Source of the DNA: Hippophae tibetana
Lineage: Eukaryota > Streptophyta > Magnoliopsida > Rosales > Elaeagnaceae
Assembly: GCA_037013495.1 (NCBI GenBank)
Contig: JAZDXN010000030.1
Span: 1,736,001-1,800,000 of the forward strand
Length of the DNA stretch: 64,000 nt
Direction: 5' to 3'
Position numbers and translations under genes: made by a program
Shown here: piece after piece, positions 1-14,450 of the stretch
Position numbering within the stretch: position 1 is the first letter of the stretch
Layout: each line of letters begins with the position of its first letter
Notes under the pieces: generated by a model
The model's database searches: none
The model's input: only the letters and a program-made list of their open reading frames with translations
What the model was told of the DNA's origin: nothing

Positions 1-3000
1 ACCAATTCAAAACATTTATTAGTGGTTGAAATATAATACATTCCACATGTATCTTAAAATTAGGAGAAATTGGAAAACCAAGATTAAGAGACAAGGGGAT
101 TACCCTTTGTGGTGTCGATACCCTAGACATGATCGTGCAATATCCAACCAAATTATGCAGGTAATTGTTAAACTTATACAAATAACAGTAGATGACAATT
201 TATACATACGTAATTTTTGTATCATATTATGAGCTAGTAAATATTTTACATATTTTGTTAATATTTATTGTAATTCTTACCTTTATAATTAGAAATATGT
301 CTAATAATTCTACAAACATAAATACGGATTACCAAATTTCATAAATTATCTCGATACAGAAATTCCTCGTTTGCATGCAACCATTCAAACAATAATTTTG
401 TAAGGTCCATTAGTTCTCCAAATATATCAATATTATCTTCTACAATTTCAATATGATGTATTACCATTATTTTCCCTACAAAATAATTCTATATATATGT
501 TAATATAACTGAAAATATATTTTTTTTGTTGACTAATTCAGAGCAAAATATATTGGTTTAATGTAATTTTCTCTACCAAATGTCTTATTTTGTTTTGCAA
601 AAATTAAAATATGTTATAGTTATATAAAATAAATAAACTCACTTTTACTATTTTATAATAAATGTATTAAAAATTTCATAAATAAATAAATAAAACATAT
701 AGTTGTTCCTTTATGTGAAATAAATAATATTAAATAAAATCACATATAAGTAGATACTATAAATATATATATTAGATTGAATGAAATACTTATTAACCAA
801 TTCAAAAAATTTATTAGTGGTTGAAATATAATACATTCCACATGTATCTTAAAATTAGGAGAAATTGGAAAACCAAGATTAAGAGACAAGGGGATTACCC
901 TTTGCGGTGTCGATACCCTAGACATGATCGTGCAATATCCAACCAAATTATGCAGGTAATTGTTAAACTTATACAAATAACAGTAGATGACAATTTATAC
1001 ATACGTAATTTTGGTATCATATTATGAGCTAGTAAATATTTTACATATTTTGTTAATATTTATTGTAATTCTTACCTTTATAATTAGAAATATGTCTAAT
1101 AATTCTACAAACATAAATACGGATTACCAAATTTCATAAATTATCTCGATACAGAAATTCCTCGTTTGCATGCAACCATTCAAACAATAATTTTGTAAGG
1201 TCCATTAGTTCTCCAAATATATCTATATTATCTTCTACAATTTCAATATGATGTATTACCATTATTTTCCCTACAAAATAATTCTATATATATGTTAATA
1301 TAACTGAAAATATATTTTTTTTGTTGACTAATTCAGAGCAAAATATATTGGTTTAATGTAATTTTCTCTACCAAATGTCTTATTTTGTTTTGCAAAAATT
1401 AAAATATTTTATAGTTATATAAAATAAATAAACTCACTTTTACTATTTTATAATAAATGTATTAAAAATGTCATAAATAAATAAATAAAACATATAGTTT
1501 TTCCTTTATGTGAAATAAATCATATTAAATAAAATCACATATAAGTAGATACTATAAATATATATATTAGTTGAATGAAATACTTATTAACCAATTCAAA
1601 AAATTTATTAGTGGTTGAAATATAATACATTCCACATGTATCTTAAAATTAGGAGAAATTGGAAAACCAAGATTAAGAGACAAGGGGATTACCCTTTGCG
1701 GTGTCGATACCCTAGACATGATCGTGCAATATCCAACCAAATTATGCAGGTAATTGTTAAACTTATACAAATAACAGTAGATGACAATTTATACATACGT
1801 AATTTTGGTATCATATTATGAGCTAGTAAATATTTTACATATTTTGTTAATATTTATTGTAATTCTTACCTTTATAATTAGAAATATGTCTAATAATTCT
1901 ACAAACATAAATACGGATTACCAAATTTCATAAATTATCTCGATACAGAAATTCCTCGTTTGCATGCAACCATTCAAACAATAATTTTGTAAGGTCCATT
2001 AGTTCTCCAAATATATCTATATTATCTTCTACAATTTCAATATGATGTATTACCATTATTTTCCCTACAAAATAATTCTATATATATGTTAATATAAGTG
2101 AAAATATATTTTTTTTGTTGACTAATTCAGAGCAAAATATATTGGTTTAATGTAATTTTCTCTACCAAATGTCTTATTTTGTTTTGCAAAAATTAAAATA
2201 TGTTATAGTTATATAAAATAAATAAACTCACTTTTACTATTTTATAATAAATGTATTAAAAATGTCATAAATAAATAAATAAAACATATAGTTTTTCCTT
2301 TATGTGAAATAAATCATATTAAATAAAATCACATATAAGTAGATACTATAAATATATATATTAGATTGAATGAAATACTTATTAACCAATTCAAAAAATT
2401 TATTAGTGGTTGAAATATAATACATTCCACATGTATCTTAAAATTAGGAGAAATTGGAAAACCAAGATTAAGAGACAAGGGGATTACCCTTTGCGGTGTC
2501 GATACCCTAGACATGATCGTGCAATATCCAACCAAATTATGCAGGTAATTGTTAAACTTATACAAATAACAGTAGATGACAATTTATACATACGTAATTT
2601 TGGTATCATATTATGAGCTAGTAAATATTTTACATATTTTGTTAATATTTATTGTAATTCTTACCTTTATAATTAGAAATATGTCTAATAATTCTACAAA
2701 CATAAATACGGATTACCAAATTTCATAAATTATCTCGATACAGAAATTCCTCGTTTGCATGCAACCATTCAAACAATAATTTTGTAAGGTCCATTAGTTC
2801 TCCAAATATATCTATATTATCTTCTACAATTTCAATATGATGTATTACCATTATTTTCCCTACAAAATAATTCTATATATATGTTAATATAACTGAAAAT
2901 ATATTTTTTTGGTTGACTAATTCAGAGCAAAGTATATTGGTTTAATGTAATTTTCTCTACCAAATGTCTTATTTTGTTTTGCAAAAATTAAAATATGTTA

Positions 3001-6000
3001 TAGTTATAAAAAATAAATAAACTCACTTTTACTATTTTATAATAAATGTATTAAAAATGTCATAAATAAATAAATAAAACATATAGTTTTTCCTTTATGT
3101 GAAATAAATCATATTAAATAAAATCACATATAAGTAGATACTATAAATATATATATTAGATTGAATGAAATACTTATTAACCAATTCAAAAATTTTATTA
3201 GTGGTTGAAATATAATACATTCCACATGTATCTTAAAATTAGGCGATATTGGAAAACCAAGATTAAGAGACAAGGGGATTACCCTTTGTGGTGTCGATAC
3301 CCTAGACATGATCGTGCAATATCCAACCAAATTATGCAGGTAATTGTTAAACTTATACAAATAACAGTAGATGACAATTTATACATACGTAATTTTGGTA
3401 TCATATTATGAGCTAGTAAATATTTTACATATTTTGTTAATATTTATTGTAATTCTTACCTTTATAATTAGAAATATGTCTAATAATTCTACAAACATAA
3501 ATACAGATTACCAAATTTCATAAATTATCTCGATACAGAAATTCCTCGTTTGCAAGCAACCATTCAAACAATAATTTTGTAAGGTCCATTAGTTCTCCAA
3601 ATATATCAATATTATCTTCTACAATTTCAATATGATGTATTACCATTATTTTCCCTACAAAATAATTCTATATATATGTTAATATAACTGAAAATATATT
3701 TTTTTTGTTGACTAATTGAGAGCAAAATATATTGGTTTAATGTAATTTTCTCTACCAAATGTCTTATTTTGTTTTGCAAAAATTAAAATATGTTATAGTT
3801 ATATAAAATAAATAAACTCACTTTTACTATTTTATAATAAATGTATTAAAAATGTCATAAATAAATAAATAAAACATATAGTTTTTCCTTTATGTGAAAT
3901 AAATCATATTAAATAAAATCACATATAAGTAGATACTATAAATATATATATTAGATTGAATGAAATACTTATTAACCAATTCAAAAAATTTATTAGTGGT
4001 TGAAATATAATACATTCCACGTGTATCTTAAAATTAGGAGAAATTGAAAAACCAAGATTTAGAGACAAGGGGATTACCCTTTGCGGTGTCGATACCCTAG
4101 ACATGATCGTGCAATATCCAACCAAATTATGCAGGTAATTGTTAAACTTATACAAATAACAGTAGATGACAATTTATACATACGTAATTTTGGTATCATA
4201 TTATGAGCTAGTAAATATTTTACATATTTTGTTAATATTTATTGTAATTCTTACCTTTATAATTAGAAATATGTATAATAATTCTACAAACATAAATACG
4301 GATTACCAAATTTCATAAATTATCTCGATACAGAAATTCCTCGTTTGCATGCAACCATTCAAACAATAATTTTGTAAGGTCCATTAGTTCTCCAAATATA
4401 TCAATATTATCTTCTACAATTTCAATATGATGTATTACCATTATTTTCCCTACAAAATAATTCTATATATATGTTAATATAACTGAAAATATATTTTTTT
4501 TTGTTGACTAATTCAGAGCAAAATATATTGGTTTAATGTAATTTTCTCTACCAAATGTCTTATTTTGTTTTGCAAAAATTAAAATATGTTATAGTTATAT
4601 AAAATAAATAAACTCACTTTTACTATTTTATAATAAATGTATTAAAAATGTCATAAATAAATAAATAAAACATATAGTTTTTCCTTTATGTGAAATAAAT
4701 CATATTAAATAAAATCACATATAAGTAGATACTATAAATATATATATTAGATTGAATGAAATACTTATTAACCAATTCAAAAATTTTATTAGTGGTTGAA
4801 ATATAATACATTCCACATGTATCTTAAAATTAGGAGAAATTGGAAAACCAAGATTAAGAGACAAGGGGATTACCCTTTGTGGTGTCGATACCCTAGACAT
4901 GATCGTGCAATATCCAACCAAATTATGCAGGTAATTGTTAAACTTATACAAATAACAGTAGATGACAATTTATACATACGTAATTTTGGTATCATATTAT
5001 GAGCTAGTAAATATTTTACATATTTTGTTAATATTTATTGTAATTCTTACCTTTATAATTAGAAATATGTCTAATAATTCTACAAACATAAATACGGATT
5101 ACCAAATTTCATAAATTATCTCGATACAGAAATTCCTCGTTTGCATGCAACCATTCAAACAATAATTTTGTAAGGTCCATTAGTTCAACAAATATATCTA
5201 TATTATCTTCTACAATTTCAATATGATGTATTACCATTATTTTCCCTACAAAATAATTCTATATATATGTTAATATAACTGAAAATATATTTTTTTTGCT
5301 GACTAATTCAGAGCAAAATATATTGGTTTAATGTAATTTTCTCTACCAAATGTCTTATTTTGTTTTACAAAAATTAAAATATGTTATAGTTATATAAAAT
5401 AAATAAACTCACTTTTACTATTTTATAATAAATGTATTAAAAATGTCATAAATAAATAAATAAAACATATAGTTTTTCCTTTATGTGAAATAAATCATAT
5501 TAAATAAAATCACATATAAGTAGATACTATAAATATATATATTAGATTGAATTAAATACTTATTAACCAATTCAAAAAATTTATTAGTGGTTGAAATATA
5601 ATACATTCCACATGTATCTTAAAATTAGGAGAAATTGGAAAACCAAGATTAAGAGACAAGGGGATTACCCTTTGCGGTGTCGATACCCTAGACATGATCG
5701 TGCAATATCCAACCAAATTATGCAGGTAATTGTTAAACTTATACAAATAACAGTAGATGACAATTTATACATACGTAATTTTGGTATCATATTATGAGCT
5801 AGTAAATATTTTACATATTTTGTTAATATTTATTGTAATTCTTACCTTTATAATTAGAAATATGTCTAATAATTCTACAAACATAAAAACGGATTACCAA
5901 ATTTCATAAATTATCTCGATACAGAAATTCCTCGTTTGCATGCAACAATTCAAACAATAATTTTGTAAGGTCCATTAGTTCTCCAAATATATCTATATTA

Positions 6001-9000
6001 TCTTCTACAATTTCAATACGATGTATTACCATTATTTTCCCTACAAAATAATTCTATATATATGTTAATATAACTGAAAATCTTTTTTTTTTGCTGACTA
6101 ATTCAGAGCAAAATATATTGGTTTAATGTATTTTTCTCAACCAAATGTCTTATTTTGTTTTGCAAAAATTAAAATATGATATAGTTATATAAAATAAATA
6201 AACTCACTTTTACTATTTTATAATAAATTTATTAAAAATGTCATAAATAAATAAATAAAACATAAAATTTTTCCTTTATGTGAAATAAATTATATTAAAT
6301 AAAATCACATATAAGTAGATACTATAAATATATATATTAGATTGAATGAAATAATTATTAACAAATTCAAAACATTTATTAGTGGTTGAAATATAATACA
6401 TTCCACATGTATCTTAAAATTAGGCGATATTGGAAAACCAAGATTAAGAGACAAGGGGATTACCCTTTGTGGTGTCGATACCCTAGACATGATCGTGCAA
6501 TATCCAACCAAATTATGCAGGTAATTGTTAAACTTATACAAATAACAGTAGATGACAATTTATACATACGTAATTTTGGTATCATATTATGAGCTAGTAA
6601 ATATTTTACATATTTTGTTAATATTTATTGTAATTCTTACCTTTATAATTAGAAATATGTCTAATAATTCTACAAACATAAAAACGGATTACCAAATTTC
6701 ATAAATTATCTCGATACAGAAATTCCTCGTTTGCATGCAACAATTCAAACAATAATTTTGTAAGGTCCATTAGTTCTCCAAATATATCTATATTATCTTC
6801 TACAATTTCAATACGATGTATTACCATTATTTTCCCTACAAAATAATTCTATATATATGTTAATATAACTGAAAATCTTTTTTTTTTTCTGACTAATTCA
6901 GAGCAAAATATATTGGTTTAATGTATTTTTCTCAACCAAATGTCTTATTTTGTTTTGCAAAAATTAAAATATGATATAGTTATATAAAATAAATAAACTC
7001 ACTTTTACTATTTTATAATAAATTTATTAAAAATGTCATAAATAAATAAATAAAACATAAAATTTTTCCTTTATGTGAAATAAATTATATTAAATAAAAT
7101 CACATATAAGTAGATACTATAAATATATATATTAGATTGAATGAAATAATTATTAACAAATTCAAAACATTTATTAGTGGTTGAAATATAATACATTCCA
7201 CGTGTATCTTAAAATTAGGAGAAATTGAAAAACCAAGATTTAGAGACAAGGGGATTACCCTTTGCGGTGTCGATACCCTAGACATGATCGTGCAATATCC
7301 AACCAAATTATGCAGGTAATTGTTAAACTTATACAAATAACAGTAGATGACAATTTATACATACGTAATTTTGGTATCATATTATGAGCTAGTAAATATT
7401 TTACATATTTTGTTAATATTTATTGTAATTCTTACCTTTATAATTAGAAATATGTATAATAATTCTACAAACATAAATACGGATTACCAAATTTCATAAA
7501 TTATCTCGATACAGAAATTCCTCGTTTGCATGCAACCATTCAAACAATAATTTTGTAAGGTCCATTAGTTCTCCAAATATATCAATATTATCTTCTACAA
7601 TTTCAATATGATGTATTACCATTATTTTCCCTACAAAATAATTCTATATATATGTTAATATAACTGAAAATATATTTTTTTTGTTGACTAATTCAGAGCA
7701 AAATATATTGGTTTAATGTAATTTTCTCTACCAAATGTCTTATTTTGTTTTGCAAAAATTAAAATATGTTATAGTTATATAAAATAAATAAACTCACTTT
7801 TACTATTTTATAATAAATGTATTAAAAATGTCATAAATAAATAAATAAAACATATAGTTTTTCCTTTATGTGAAATAAATCATATTAAATAAAATCACAT
7901 ATAAGTAGATACTATAAATATATATATTAGATTGAATGAAATACTTATTAACCAATTCAAAAATTTTATTAGTGGTTGAAATATAATACATTCCACATGT
8001 ATCTTAAAATTAGGAGAAATTGGAAAACCAAGATTAAGAGACAAGGGGATTACCCTTTGTGGTGTCGATACCCTAGACATGATCGTGCAATATCCAACCA
8101 AATTATGCAGGTAATTGTTAAACTTATACAAATAACAGTAGATGACAATTTATACATACGTAATTTTGGTATCATATTATGAGCTAGTAAATATTTTACA
8201 TATTTTGTTAATATTTATTGTAATTCTTACCTTTATAATTAGAAATATGTCTAATAATTCTACAAACATAAATACGGATTACCAAATTTCATAAATTATC
8301 TCGATACAGAAATTCCTCGTTTGCATGCAACCATTCAAACAATAATTTTGTAAGGTCCATTAGTTCAACAAATATATCTATATTATCTTCTACAATTTCA
8401 ATATGATGTATTACCATTATTTTCCCTACAAAATAATTCTATATATATGTTAATATAACTGAAAATATATTTTTTTTGCTGACTAATTCAGAGCAAAATA
8501 TATTGGTTTAATGTAATTTTCTCTACCAAATGTCTTATTTTGTTTTACAAAAATTAAAATATGTTATAGTTATATAAAATAAATAAACTCACTTTTACTA
8601 TTTTATAATAAATGTATTAAAAATGTCATAAATAAATAAATAAAACATATAGTTTTTCCTTTATGTGAAATAAATCATATTAAATAAAATCACATATAAG
8701 TAGATACTATAAATATATATATTAGATTGAATTAAATACTTATTAACCAATTCAAAAAATTTATTAGTGGTTGAAATATAATACATTCCACATGTATCTT
8801 AAAATTAGGAGAAATTGGAAAACCAAGATTAAGAGACAAGGGGATTACCCTTTGCGGTGTCGATACCCTAGACATGATCGTGCAATATCCAACCAAATTA
8901 TGCAGGTAATTGTTAAACTTATACAAATAACAGTAGATGACAATTTATACATACGTAATTTTGGTATCATATTATGAGCTAGTAAATATTTTACATATTT

Positions 9001-9565
9001 TGTTAATATTTATTGTAATTCTTACCTTTATAATTAGAAATATGTCTAATAATTCTACAAACATAAAAACGGATTACCAAATTTCATAAATTATCTCGAT
9101 ACAGAAATTCCTCGTTTGCATGCAACAATTCAAACAATAATTTTGTAAGGTCCATTAGTTCTCCAAATATATCTATATTATCTTCTACAATTTCAATACG
9201 ATGTATTACCATTATTTTCCCTACAAAATAATTCTATATATATGTTAATATAACTGAAAATCTTTTTTTTTTGCTGACTAATTCAGAGCAAAATATATTG
9301 GTTTAATGTATTTTTCTCAACCAAATGTCTTATTTTGTTTTGCAAAAATTAAAATATGATATAGTTATATAAAATAAATAAACTCACTTTTACTATTTTA
9401 TAATAAATTTATTAAAAATGTCATAAATAAATAAATAAAACATAAAATTTTTCCTTTATGTGAAATAAATTATATTAAATAAAATCACATATAAGTAGAT
9501 ACTATAAATATATATATTAGATTGAATGAAATAATTATTAACAAATTCAAAACATTTATTAGTGG
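1..9565 (+). repeat. satellite array, uniform L-type block (12 units of about 795 bp)
   Basis: Head-to-tail units of 794-796 bp. The shared anchor TTGAAATAT starts at 26, 821, 1615, 2410, 3205, 4000, 4796, 5591, 6386, 7181, 7976 and 8771. Neighbouring units differ at only a few positions, so this block looks recently homogenised. Each unit holds a conserved segment of about 130 bp starting near TCTTAAAATTAGG, a CAG/GTAATT junction, TACATACGTAATT, the palindrome TTGCATGCAA (371-380 in the first unit), a T-run of variable length, an (ATAA)n run and an ATATATAT stretch. Base composition is roughly three-quarters A+T or more. Short frames of 60-78 codons recur on both strands but show no sign of being genes. 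I do not recognise the satellite family. Confidence 0.97.
4020..6423 (+). repeat. four-unit block, first copy
   Basis: This stretch is copied almost exactly at 7200-9603, an offset of about 3180 bp or four units. Shared private variants include CACGTGTATC (near 4018 and 7198), GTTCAACAAATA (5187 and 8367) and AAAAACGGATT (5886 and 9066). The offset shows block copying of four units together, not of single units. Confidence 0.85.
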
Positions 9566-9603
9566 TTGAAATATAATACATTCCACATGTATCTTAAAAT
9601 TAG
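7200..9603 (+). repeat. four-unit block, second copy
   Basis: Copy of 4020-6423. Before 7200 the unit switches to the sequence of the unit at 5591, so the left junction lies inside a unit. After 9603 the first copy carries GGCGATATTGG, shared with the unit at 3205, while this copy carries GGAGAAATTGG. The part 8350-9603 is copied again at 11527-12780, giving three steps of the same size. Confidence 0.82.
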
Positions 9604-11520
9604 GAGAAATTGGAAAACCAAGATTAAGAGACAAGCGGATTACCGTTTGCGGTGTCGATACCCTAGACATAATCGTGCAATATCCAACCAAATTATGCAG
9701 GTAATTGTTAAACTTATACAAATAACATTTGATGATAATTTATACATACGTAATTGTTTTATTATATTATGAGCTAATAATATTTTACATATTTTGTTAA
9801 TATTTATTGGAATTATTAATTTTATAATTAGGAATATGTCTAACAATTCTATAAACATAAATATGGATTGCCAAATTTCATAAATTATCTCGTTATAAAA
9901 ATTCCACGTTTGCATGCAAACATTCAAACAATAATTTTGTATTGTATATAAGATCTCCAAATATATCTATATTATCTTCTACAAGTTCAATATGATGTAT
10001 TACCATTATTCACACTACAAACTACTTCTATATATAGGTTAATATAACTGAAAATCATATTTTTTACCGACTAATTCAGACAAAAATAAATTGGTTTAAT
10101 GTAATTTTCTCTACCAAATGTCTTATTTTGTTTTGCAAAAATTAAAATATGTTATAGTTATATAAAATAAATAAACTCACTTTTACTATTTTATAATAAA
10201 TTTATTAAAAATGTCATAAATAAATAAATAAAACATAAATTTTTTCCTTTATGTGAAATAAATTATATTAAATAAAATCACATATAAGTAGATACTATAA
10301 ATATATATATTAGATTGAATGAAATCATTATTTAGCAATTCAAAAAAGCTATTAGTGGTTGAAATATCATACATTCCACATGTATCTTAAAATTAGGAGA
10401 AATTGGAAAACCAAGATTAAGAGACAAGGAGATTACCCTTTGTGGCGTCGATACCCTAGACATGATCGTGCAATATCCAACCAAATTATGCAGGTAATTG
10501 TTAAACTTAAACAAATAACAGTAGATGACAATTTATACATACGTAATTTTGGTATCATATTATGAGCTAGTAAATATTTTACATATTTTGTTAATTTTTA
10601 TTGTAATTCTTACCTTTATAATTAGAAATATGTCTAATAATTCTACAAACATAAATACGAATTACCAAATTTCATAAATTATCTCGATACAGAAATTCCT
10701 CGTTTGCATGCAACCATTCAAACAATAATTTTGTAAGGTCCATTAGTTCTCCAAATATATCTATATTATCTTCTACAATTTCAATACGATGTATTACCAT
10801 TATTCTCCCTACAAACTACTTCTATATATAAGTTAATATAACTGAAACTCATTTTTTTTTGCCAACTAATTCATAGTAAAATAAATTTGTTTAATATAAT
10901 TTTCTCTACCAAATGTCTTATTTTGTTTTGCAAAAATTAAAATATGTTATAGTTATATAAAATAAATAAACTCACTTTTACTATTTTATAATAAATGTAT
11001 TAAAAATGTCATAAATAAAAAAATAAAACATAAAGTTTTTCCTTTATGTGAAATAAATCATATTAAATAAAATCACATATAAGTAGATACTATAAATATA
11101 TATATTAGATTGAATGAAATAATTATTAACCAATTCAAAATATTTATTAGTGGTAGAAATATAATACATTCCACATGTATCTTAAAATTAGGAGAAATTG
11201 GAAGACCGAGATTAAGAGACAAGGGGATTACCGTTTGTGGTGTCGATACCCTAGACATAATCGTGCAATATCCAACCAAATTATGCAGGTAATTGTTAAA
11301 CTTATACAAATAACATTGGATGATAATTTATACATACGTAATTGTTTTATCATATTATGAGCTAATAAATATTTTACATATTTTGTTAATATTTATTGGA
11401 ATTATTAATTTTATAATTAGGAATTTGTCTAACAATTCTACAAACATAAATATGGATTGCCAAATTTCATAAATTATCTCGATACAGAAATTCCTCGTTT
11501 GCATGCAACCATTCAAACAA
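8350..11520 (+). repeat. second four-unit block, left copy
   Basis: Matches 11527-14450 with an offset of about 3178 bp up to the unit at 12744, then about 2929 bp because the right copy has lost about 250 bp. Shared private features include GTTCAACAAATA, the L2 unit at 9566, the hybrid unit at 10359 and GGAAGACCGAG in the unit at 11154. Confidence 0.85.
11110..11292 (+). other. exon-like conserved segment of the satellite unit (best-open example)
   Basis: In this unit one frame stays open for 60 codons and reads a peptide containing GEIGRPRLRDKG and CGVDTLDIIVQYPTKLC, ending at CAG/GTAATT (11286-11294), which matches a plant 5' splice donor. Most other units keep the same frame open over the conserved core, and many changes between units in this frame are mild (L/V, I/F, M/I, E/D). 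This could be an exon fragment captured when the satellite arose, or chance. I do not recognise the peptide and do not call it a gene. Confidence 0.3.
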
Positions 11521-11526
11521 TAATTT

Positions 11527-14450
11527 TGTAAGGTCCATTAGTTCAACAAATATATCTATATTATCTTCTACAATTTCAATATGATGTATTACCATTATTT
11601 TCCCTACAAAATAATTCTATATATATGTTAATATAACTGAAAATATATTTTTTTTGCTGACTAATTCAGAGCAAAATATATTGGTTTAATGTAATTTTCT
11701 CTACCAAATGTCTTATTTTGTTTTACAAAAATTAAAATATGTTATAGTTATATAAAATAAATAAACTCACTTTTACTATTTTATAATAAATGTATTAAAA
11801 ATGTCATAAATAAATAAATAAAACATATAGTTTTTCCTTTATGTGAAATAAATCATATTAAATAAAATCACATATAAGTAGATACTATAAATATATATAT
11901 TAGAATGAATTAAATACTTATTAACCAATTCAAAAAATTTATTAGTGGTTGAAATATAATACATTCCACATGTATCTTAAAATTAGGAGAAATTGGAAAA
12001 CCAAGATTAAGAGACAAGGGGATTACCCTTTGCGGTGTCGATACCCTAGACATGATCGTGCAATATCCAACCAAATTATGCAGGTAATTGTTAAACTTAT
12101 ACAAATAACAGTAGATGACAATTTATACATACGTAATTTTGGTATCATATTATGAGCTAGTAAATATTTTACATATTTTGTTAATATTTATTGTAATTCT
12201 TACCTTTATAATTAGAAATATGTCTAATAATTCTACAAACATAAAAACGGATTACCAAATTTCATAAATTATCTCGATACAGAAATTCCTCGTTTGCATG
12301 CAACAATTCAAACAATAATTTTGTAAGGTCCATTAGTTCTCCAAATATATCTATATTATCTTCTACAATTTCAATACGATGTATTACCATTATTTTCCCT
12401 ACAAAATAATTCTATATATATGTTAATATAACTGAAAATCTTTTTTTTTTGCTGACTAATTCAGAGCAAAATATATTGGTTTAATGTATTTTTCTCAACC
12501 AAATGTCTTATTTTGTTTTGCAAAAATTAAAATATGATATAGTTATATAAAATAAATAAACTCACTTTTACTATTTTATAATAAATTTATTAAAAATGTC
12601 ATAAATAAATAAATAAAACATAAAATTTTTCCTTTATGTGAAATAAATTATATTAAATAAAATCACATATAAGTAGATACTATAAATATATATATTAGAT
12701 TGAATGAAATAATTATTAACAAATTCAAAACATTTATTAGTGGTTAAAATATAATACATTCCACATGTATCTTAAAATTAGGAGAAATTGGAAAACCAAG
12801 ATTAAGAGACAAGCGGATTACCGTTTGCGGTGTCGATACCCTAGACATAATCGTGCAATATCCAACCAAATTATGCAGGTAATTGTTAAACTTATACAAA
12901 TAACACTTGATGATAATTTATACATACGTAATTGTTTTATTATATTATGAGCTAATAATATTTTACATATTTTGTTAATATTTATTGGAATTATTAATTT
13001 TATAATTAGGAATATGTCTAACAATTCTATAAACATAAATATGGATTGCCAAATTTCATAAATTATCTCGTTATAAAAATTCCACGTTTGCATGCAAACA
13101 TTCAAACAATAATTTTGTATTGTATATAAGATCTCCAAATATATCTATATTATCTTCTACAAGTTCAATATGATGTATTACCATTATTCACACTACAAAC
13201 TACTTCTATATATAGGTTAATATAAATATATATATATATTAGATTGAATGAAATCATTATTTAGCAATTCAAAAAAGCTATTAGTGGTTGAAATATCATA
13301 CATTCCACATGTATCTTAAAATTAGGAGAAATTGGAAAACCAAGATTAAGAGACAAGGAGATTACCCTTTGTGGCGTCGATACCCTAGACATGATCGTGC
13401 AATATCCAACCAAATTATGCAGGTAATTGTTAAACTTAAACAAATAACAGTAGATGACAATTTATACATACGTAATTTTGGTATCATATTATGAGCTAGT
13501 AAATATTTTACATATTTTGTTAATTTTTATTGTAATTCTTACCTTTATAATTAGAAATATGTCTAATAATTCTACAAACATAAATACGAATTACCAAATT
13601 TCATAAATTATCTCGATACAGAAATTCCTCGTTTGCATGCAACCATTCAAACAATAATTTTGTAAGGTCCATTAGTTCTCCAAATATATCTATATTATCT
13701 TCTACAATTTCAATACGATGTATTACCATTATTCTCCCTACAAACTACTTCTATATATAGGTTAATATAACTGAAAATCATTTTTTTTGCCAACTAATTC
13801 ATAGTAAAATAAATTTGTTTAATATAATTTTCTCTACCAAATGTCTTATTTTGTTTTGCAAAAATTAAAATATGTTATAGTTATATAAAATAAATAAACT
13901 CACTTTTACTATTTTATAATAAATGTATTAAAAATGTCATAAATAAAAAAATAAAACATAAAGTTTTTCCTTTATGTGAAATAAATCATATTAAATAAAA
14001 TCACATATAAGTAGATACTATAAATATATATATTAGATTGAATGAAATAATTATTAACCAATTCAAAATATTTATTAGTGGTAGAAATATAATACATTCC
14101 ACATGTATCTTAAAATTAGGAGAAATTGGAAGACCGAGATTAAGAGACAAGGGGATTACCGTTTGTGGTGTCGATACCCTAGACATAATCGTGCAATATC
14201 CAACCAAATTATGCAGGTAATTGTTAAACTTATACAAATAACATTGGATGATAATTTATACATACGTAATTGTTTTATCATATTATGAGCTAATAAATAT
14301 TTTACATATTTTGTTAATATTTATTGGAATTATTAATTTTATAATTAGGAATTTGTCTAACAATTCTACAAACATAAATATGGATTGCCAAATTTCATAA
14401 ATTATCTCGATACAGAAATTCCTCGTTTGCATGCAACCATTCAAACAATA
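11527..14450 (+). repeat. second four-unit block, right copy with an internal loss
   Basis: Copy of 8350-11520. It ends near 14460, where the sequence returns to GTTCTCCAAATA instead of GTTCAACAAATA. It contains the shortened 544 bp unit. Confidence 0.83.
12744..13287 (+). repeat. shortened satellite unit (544 bp)
   Basis: Anchor-to-anchor distance is 544 bp instead of about 795. Compared with the parallel unit at 9566, about 250 bp are missing. The join lies near 13218-13235, where GGTTAATATA runs straight into AATATATATATAT. TATA occurs at both edges of the lost segment, so a short-homology deletion or replication slippage is likely. It is the only unit of clearly abnormal length in the window. 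Confidence 0.9.

Noticed and set aside
9640-9960. 106-codon minus-strand frame in L2 units (also 12818-13138)
   Set aside because: It arises by chance from loss of stops in one unit type. It is rich in Ile, Leu and Asn as expected from AT-rich DNA, and is closed in neighbouring units.
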